Shown here: piece after piece, positions 57,215-64,000 of the stretch
Layout of the letters: each line of letters begins with the position of its first letter
Numbering within the stretch: the first letter of the stretch is position 1
NCBI RefSeq assembly: GCF_947623445.1
Contig: NC_135243.1
Coordinates: 17,058,479-17,122,478, forward strand
Source: Clavelina lepadiformis
Lineage: Eukaryota > Chordata > Ascidiacea > Aplousobranchia > Clavelinidae
Direction of reading: 5' to 3'
Length of the DNA stretch: 64,000 nucleotides
The notes under the pieces: generated by a model
Told to the model about the DNA's origin: nothing
Seen by the model: only the letters and a program-made list of their open reading frames with translations
Database searches by the model: none
Program-made: the position numbers and the translations under genes

Positions 57215-57801
57215 ACCTCTACATCTTCCCGGACTCTTTTTATTCTTCTCAAAATCCTCCTCGACCTCCAAACGTTCCTATATCGCCCGCCACAAGACGC
57301 CAAACTGACGAACTCAACCAGCCAGCAGACAGACGACAATCTTCTGGCCGCCGCCCAGTCACATGATTTGCTGCTTGATGGTTATTGGACCGTGACAGTG
57401 GAGATATTTTGTGTCTATCCCGTGGAGGCCATTTCTTGCATTTTTCAGCTTTTTGCTATCAAACTGGGAAATACCCTAAAACGATCGCTTTCATTAGTAC
57501 TCACAACAAATGTAGTAACAGCAGCAGCAGCACAGTTGACTTGAAGAAACTTTCACAAGATAAATCGGGGATTTATCCATTTTATCAAACCATTCCTGCT
57601 GTCACACAGGGCCGACAGTCAATTTCTCATTTTACCGGTGACGCAGGTGTACAACATTTATCCCATAGACATTAGTCGATCATCGATCAATCCATCCGCC
57701 CATCGTCTTTTTTTTTTTTTTTTTTTTTTCCTCCTCCTCCTCTTCTTCTTCTTTTCTTCAGACTACTTTAATACAAACAAGAGTATCCCACCAGGGTGGG
57801 A

Positions 57802-57990
57802 GATGGGCCGAAGCAGCAGGTACTGCAATAGCTGCACAACCCTCAAACGAGCAGGCGCAAGCGCCTAGCGTCGTTCACCGTTCAAAAATCCGTTTAATCG
57901 AAGAGCAGTTCAATGAACTGCGTCCCAGGGATTAAACTGAGAAGAACAGATACTACACTTGATCTTAGCTCTTGAGAGCCGAGAAGCGAT
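57802..57990 (-). ncRNA. U2: U2 snRNA gene, intact copy
   Basis: Uninterrupted copy; base -8 is C. Confidence 0.95.
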
Positions 57991-58577
57991 ACCTCTACAT
58001 CTTCCCGGACTCTTTTTATTCTTCTCAAAATCCTCCTCGACCTCCAAACGTTCCTATATCGCCCGCCACAAGACGCCAAACTGACGAACTCAACCAGCCA
58101 GCAGACAGACGACAATCTTCTGGCCGCCGCCCAGTCACATGATTTGCTGCTTGATGGTTATTGGACCGTGACAGTGGAGATATTTTGTGTCTATCCCGTG
58201 GAGGCCATTTCTTGCATTTTTCAGCTTTTTGCTATCAAACTGGGAAATACCCTAAAACGATCGCTTTCATTAGTACTCACAACAAATGTAGTAACAGCAG
58301 CAGCAGCACAGTTGACTTGAAGAAACTTTCACAAGATAAATCGGGGATTTATCCATTTTATCAAACCATTCCTGCTGTCACACAGGGCCGACAGTCAATT
58401 TCTCATTTTACCGGTGACGCAGGTGTACAACATTTATCCCATAGACATTAGTCGATCATCGATCAATCCATCCGCCCATCGTCTTTTTTTTTTTTTTTTT
58501 TTTTTCCTCCTCCTCCTCTTCTTCTTCTTTTCTTCAGACTACTTTAATACAAACAAGAGTATCCCACCAGGGTGGGA

Positions 58578-58766
58578 GATGGGCCGAAGCAGCAGGTACT
58601 GCAATAGCTGCACAACCCTCAAACGAGCAGGCGCAAGCGCCTAGCGTCGTTCACCGTTCAAAAATCCGTTTAATCGAAGAGCAGTTCAATGAACTGCGTC
58701 CCAGGGATTAAACTGAGAAGAACAGATACTACACTTGATCTTAGCTCTTGAGAGCCGAGAAGCGAT
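58578..58766 (-). ncRNA. U2: U2 snRNA gene, intact copy
   Basis: Uninterrupted copy; base -8 is C. Confidence 0.95.
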
Positions 58767-59353
58767 ACCTCTACATCTTCCCGGACTCTTTTTATTCTTC
58801 TCAAAATCCTCCTCGACCTCCAAACGTTCCTATATCGCCCGCCACAAGACGCCAAACTGACGAACTCAACCAGCCAGCAGACAGACGACAATCTTCTGGC
58901 CGCCGCCCAGTCACATGATTTGCTGCTTGATGGTTATTGGACCGTGACAGTGGAGATATTTTGTGTCTATCCCGTGGAGGCCATTTCTTGCATTTTTCAG
59001 CTTTTTGCTATCAAACTGGGAAATACCCTAAAACGATCGCTTTCATTAGTACTCACAACAAATGTAGTAACAGCAGCAGCAGCACAGTTGACTTGAAGAA
59101 ACTTTCACAAGATAAATCGGGGATTTATCCATTTTATCAAACCATTCCTGCTGTCACACAGGGCCGACAGTCAATTTCTCATTTTACCGGTGACGCAGGT
59201 GTACAACATTTATCCCATAGACATTAGTCGATCATCGATCAATCCATCCGCCCATCGTCTTTTTTTTTTTTTTTTTTTTTTCCTCCTCCTCCTCTTCTTC
59301 TTCTTTTCTTCAGACTACTTTAATACAAACAAGAGTATCCCACCAGGGTGGGA

Positions 59354-59542
59354 GATGGGCCGAAGCAGCAGGTACTGCAATAGCTGCACAACCCTCAAAC
59401 GAGCAGGCGCAAGCGCCTAGCGTCGTTCACCGTTCAAAAATCCGTTTAATCGAAGAGCAGTTCAATGAACTGCGTCCCAGGGATTAAACTGAGAAGAACA
59501 GATACTACACTTGATCTTAGCTCTTGAGAGCCGAGAAGCGAT
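59354..59542 (-). ncRNA. U2: U2 snRNA gene, intact copy
   Basis: Uninterrupted copy; base -8 is C. Confidence 0.95.
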
Positions 59543-60129
59543 ACCTCTACATCTTCCCGGACTCTTTTTATTCTTCTCAAAATCCTCCTCGACCTCCAAA
59601 CGTTCCTATATCGCCCGCCACAAGACGCCAAACTGACGAACTCAACCAGCCAGCAGACAGACGACAATCTTCTGGCCGCCGCCCAGTCACATGATTTGCT
59701 GCTTGATGGTTATTGGACCGTGACAGTGGAGATATTTTGTGTCTATCCCGTGGAGGCCATTTCTTGCATTTTTCAGCTTTTTGCTATCAAACTGGGAAAT
59801 ACCCTAAAACGATCGCTTTCATTAGTACTCACAACAAATGTAGTAACAGCAGCAGCAGCACAGTTGACTTGAAGAAACTTTCACAAGATAAATCGGGGAT
59901 TTATCCATTTTATCAAACCATTCCTGCTGTCACACAGGGCCGACAGTCAATTTCTCATTTTACCGGTGACGCAGGTGTACAACATTTATCCCATAGACAT
60001 TAGTCGATCATCGATCAATCCATCCGCCCATCGTCTTTTTTTTTTTTTTTTTTTTTTCCTCCTCCTCCTCTTCTTCTTCTTTTCTTCAGACTACTTTAAT
60101 ACAAACAAGAGTATCCCACCAGGGTGGGA

Positions 60130-60318
60130 GATGGGCCGAAGCAGCAGGTACTGCAATAGCTGCACAACCCTCAAACGAGCAGGCGCAAGCGCCTAGCGTC
60201 GTTCACCGTTCAAAAATCCGTTTAATCGAAGAGCAGTTCAATGAACTGCGTCCCAGGGATTAAACTGAGAAGAACAGATACTACACTTGATCTTAGCTCT
60301 TGAGAGCCGAGAAGCGAT
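60130..60318 (-). ncRNA. U2: U2 snRNA gene, intact copy
   Basis: Uninterrupted copy; base -8 is C. Confidence 0.95.
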
Positions 60319-60905
60319 ACCTCTACATCTTCCCGGACTCTTTTTATTCTTCTCAAAATCCTCCTCGACCTCCAAACGTTCCTATATCGCCCGCCACAAG
60401 ACGCCAAACTGACGAACTCAACCAGCCAGCAGACAGACGACAATCTTCTGGCCGCCGCCCAGTCACATGATTTGCTGCTTGATGGTTATTGGACCGTGAC
60501 AGTGGAGATATTTTGTGTCTATCCCGTGGAGGCCATTTCTTGCATTTTTCAGCTTTTTGCTATCAAACTGGGAAATACCCTAAAACGATCGCTTTCATTA
60601 GTACTCACAACAAATGTAGTAACAGCAGCAGCAGCACAGTTGACTTGAAGAAACTTTCACAAGATAAATCGGGGATTTATCCATTTTATCAAACCATTCC
60701 TGCTGTCACACAGGGCCGACAGTCAATTTCTCATTTTACCGGTGACGCAGGTGTACAACATTTATCCCATAGACATTAGTCGATCATCGATCAATCCATC
60801 CGCCCATCGTCTTTTTTTTTTTTTTTTTTTTTTCCTCCTCCTCCTCTTCTTCTTCTTTTCTTCAGACTACTTTAATACAAACAAGAGTATCCCACCAGGG
60901 TGGGA

Positions 60906-61094
60906 GATGGGCCGAAGCAGCAGGTACTGCAATAGCTGCACAACCCTCAAACGAGCAGGCGCAAGCGCCTAGCGTCGTTCACCGTTCAAAAATCCGTTTA
61001 ATCGAAGAGCAGTTCAATGAACTGCGTCCCAGGGATTAAACTGAGAAGAACAGATACTACACTTGATCTTAGCTCTTGAGAGCCGAGAAGCGAT
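60906..61094 (-). ncRNA. U2: U2 snRNA gene, intact copy
   Basis: Uninterrupted copy; base -8 is C. Confidence 0.95.
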
Positions 61095-61681
61095 ACCTCT
61101 ACATCTTCCCGGACTCTTTTTATTCTTCTCAAAATCCTCCTCGACCTCCAAACGTTCCTATATCGCCCGCCACAAGACGCCAAACTGACGAACTCAACCA
61201 GCCAGCAGACAGACGACAATCTTCTGGCCGCCGCCCAGTCACATGATTTGCTGCTTGATGGTTATTGGACCGTGACAGTGGAGATATTTTGTGTCTATCC
61301 CGTGGAGGCCATTTCTTGCATTTTTCAGCTTTTTGCTATCAAACTGGGAAATACCCTAAAACGATCGCTTTCATTAGTACTCACAACAAATGTAGTAACA
61401 GCAGCAGCAGCACAGTTGACTTGAAGAAACTTTCACAAGATAAATCGGGGATTTATCCATTTTATCAAACCATTCCTGCTGTCACACAGGGCCGACAGTC
61501 AATTTCTCATTTTACCGGTGACGCAGGTGTACAACATTTATCCCATAGACATTAGTCGATCATCGATCAATCCATCCGCCCATCGTCTTTTTTTTTTTTT
61601 TTTTTTTTTCCTCCTCCTCCTCTTCTTCTTCTTTTCTTCAGACTACTTTAATACAAACAAGAGTATCCCACCAGGGTGGGA

Positions 61682-61870
61682 GATGGGCCGAAGCAGCAGG
61701 TACTGCAATAGCTGCACAACCCTCAAACGAGCAGGCGCAAGCGCCTAGCGTCGTTCACCGTTCAAAAATCCGTTTAATCGAAGAGCAGTTCAATGAACTG
61801 CGTCCCAGGGATTAAACTGAGAAGAACAGATACTACACTTGATCTTAGCTCTTGAGAGCCGAGAAGCGAT
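61682..61870 (-). ncRNA. U2: U2 snRNA gene, intact copy
   Basis: Uninterrupted copy; base -8 is C. Confidence 0.95.
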
Positions 61871-62457
61871 ACCTCTACATCTTCCCGGACTCTTTTTATT
61901 CTTCTCAAAATCCTCCTCGACCTCCAAACGTTCCTATATCGCCCGCCACAAGACGCCAAACTGACGAACTCAACCAGCCAGCAGACAGACGACAATCTTC
62001 TGGCCGCCGCCCAGTCACATGATTTGCTGCTTGATGGTTATTGGACCGTGACAGTGGAGATATTTTGTGTCTATCCCGTGGAGGCCATTTCTTGCATTTT
62101 TCAGCTTTTTGCTATCAAACTGGGAAATACCCTAAAACGATCGCTTTCATTAGTACTCACAACAAATGTAGTAACAGCAGCAGCAGCACAGTTGACTTGA
62201 AGAAACTTTCACAAGATAAATCGGGGATTTATCCATTTTATCAAACCATTCCTGCTGTCACACAGGGCCGACAGTCAATTTCTCATTTTACCGGTGACGC
62301 AGGTGTACAACATTTATCCCATAGACATTAGTCGATCATCGATCAATCCATCCGCCCATCGTCTTTTTTTTTTTTTTTTTTTTTTCCTCCTCCTCCTCTT
62401 CTTCTTCTTTTCTTCAGACTACTTTAATACAAACAAGAGTATCCCACCAGGGTGGGA

Positions 62458-62646
62458 GATGGGCCGAAGCAGCAGGTACTGCAATAGCTGCACAACCCTC
62501 AAACGAGCAGGCGCAAGCGCCTAGCGTCGTTCACCGTTCAAAAATCCGTTTAATCGAAGAGCAGTTCAATGAACTGCGTCCCAGGGATTAAACTGAGAAG
62601 AACAGATACTACACTTGATCTTAGCTCTTGAGAGCCGAGAAGCGAT
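62458..62646 (-). ncRNA. U2: U2 snRNA gene, intact copy
   Basis: Uninterrupted copy; base -8 is C. Confidence 0.95.
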
Positions 62647-63233
62647 ACCTCTACATCTTCCCGGACTCTTTTTATTCTTCTCAAAATCCTCCTCGACCTC
62701 CAAACGTTCCTATATCGCCCGCCACAAGACGCCAAACTGACGAACTCAACCAGCCAGCAGACAGACGACAATCTTCTGGCCGCCGCCCAGTCACATGATT
62801 TGCTGCTTGATGGTTATTGGACCGTGACAGTGGAGATATTTTGTGTCTATCCCGTGGAGGCCATTTCTTGCATTTTTCAGCTTTTTGCTATCAAACTGGG
62901 AAATACCCTAAAACGATCGCTTTCATTAGTACTCACAACAAATGTAGTAACAGCAGCAGCAGCACAGTTGACTTGAAGAAACTTTCACAAGATAAATCGG
63001 GGATTTATCCATTTTATCAAACCATTCCTGCTGTCACACAGGGCCGACAGTCAATTTCTCATTTTACCGGTGACGCAGGTGTACAACATTTATCCCATAG
63101 ACATTAGTCGATCATCGATCAATCCATCCGCCCATCGTCTTTTTTTTTTTTTTTTTTTTTTCCTCCTCCTCCTCTTCTTCTTCTTTTCTTCAGACTACTT
63201 TAATACAAACAAGAGTATCCCACCAGGGTGGGA

Positions 63234-63422
63234 GATGGGCCGAAGCAGCAGGTACTGCAATAGCTGCACAACCCTCAAACGAGCAGGCGCAAGCGCCTAG
63301 CGTCGTTCACCGTTCAAAAATCCGTTTAATCGAAGAGCAGTTCAATGAACTGCGTCCCAGGGATTAAACTGAGAAGAACAGATACTACACTTGATCTTAG
63401 CTCTTGAGAGCCGAGAAGCGAT
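63234..63422 (-). ncRNA. U2: U2 snRNA gene, intact copy
   Basis: Uninterrupted copy; last complete U2 gene in the window. Confidence 0.95.
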
Positions 63423-64000
63423 ACCTCTACATCTTCCCGGACTCTTTTTATTCTTCTCAAAATCCTCCTCGACCTCCAAACGTTCCTATATCGCCCGCCA
63501 CAAGACGCCAAACTGACGAACTCAACCAGCCAGCAGACAGACGACAATCTTCTGGCCGCCGCCCAGTCACATGATTTGCTGCTTGATGGTTATTGGACCG
63601 TGACAGTGGAGATATTTTGTGTCTATCCCGTGGAGGCCATTTCTTGCATTTTTCAGCTTTTTGCTATCAAACTGGGAAATACCCTAAAACGATCGCTTTC
63701 ATTAGTACTCACAACAAATGTAGTAACAGCAGCAGCAGCACAGTTGACTTGAAGAAACTTTCACAAGATAAATCGGGGATTTATCCATTTTATCAAACCA
63801 TTCCTGCTGTCACACAGGGCCGACAGTCAATTTCTCATTTTACCGGTGACGCAGGTGTACAACATTTATCCCATAGACATTAGTCGATCATCGATCAATC
63901 CATCCGCCCATCGTCTTTTTTTTTTTTTTTTTTTTTTCCTCCTCCTCCTCTTCTTCTTCTTTTCTTCAGACTACTTTAATACAAACAAGAGTATCCCACC

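Larger units (their letters stand above)
36220..64000 (-). repeat. U2 snRNA tandem array, block 3 (36 units)
   Basis: Thirty-six units with strict 776-bp spacing except one 777-bp unit. The first gene is split by the second LINE; the other 35 are intact. There are no short inserts and all units carry C at -8. The array continues past the window end, which stops just before the next U2 3' end. Confidence 0.95.

Noticed and set aside
407-64000. CRISPR-like or satellite interpretation of the regular repeat
   Set aside because: The unit is 776 bp and contains a complete snRNA gene with promoter and 3' box; there are no short direct repeats with unique spacers.

Overview
This window is almost entirely one tandem array of U2 spliceosomal snRNA genes, read on the minus strand. 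The unit is 776 bp: a U2 gene of about 189 nt plus about 587 bp of spacer. About 62 units are visible and the array runs off both ends. I identify U2 from its 5' sequence, the intact branch-point recognition sequence GTAGTA (nt 35-40), foldable stem-loops IIa, IIb, III and IV, the Sm site ATTTTTG (nt 102-108) and a downstream 3' box-like motif. The host is an animal or other eukaryote with an AT-rich genome. The U2 structure is kept while the primary sequence of stems IIa and IIb has drifted, which suggests a fast-evolving lineage. I cannot name the species.

Layout. 1-406 is the 5' end of a U2-inserted LINE cut by the window edge. 407-18792 holds 21 units; 13 U2 genes are intact and 8 are split. 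Of the split ones, one carries the LINE at the window start and seven carry short (278-314 bp) poly(A)-tailed inserts of two related types, called A and B here. 18793-25561 is a full-length LINE. 25562-29451 holds five units (one gene split by that LINE, four intact). 29452-36219 is a second, near-identical LINE. 36220-64000 holds 36 units (one gene split by the second LINE, 35 intact).

The LINEs are Tx1-clade, Keno-like elements (Keno is the known U2 snRNA-targeting Tx1-clade lineage). Each has ORF1 (361 aa, CCHC knuckle) and ORF2 (1175 aa: APE-type endonuclease, reverse transcriptase with YADD, C-terminal CCHC), a 1.7 kb repetitive 3' UTR and a poly(A) tail. They lie in U2 sense, with 10-bp target duplications of U2 nt 33-42. 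Every insert in the window, long or short, joins its 3' poly(A) end to U2 nt 33. This is the signature of one shared target-primed mechanism, and it makes the short inserts look like U2-specific SINEs riding on the LINE machinery.

The array shows strong homogenisation: units are essentially identical except for one base at -8 of U2. It also shows block duplications by unequal exchange (a 5255-bp block containing one B and one A insert, and a 10658-bp period carrying the LINE). No ordinary protein-coding host gene is seen.
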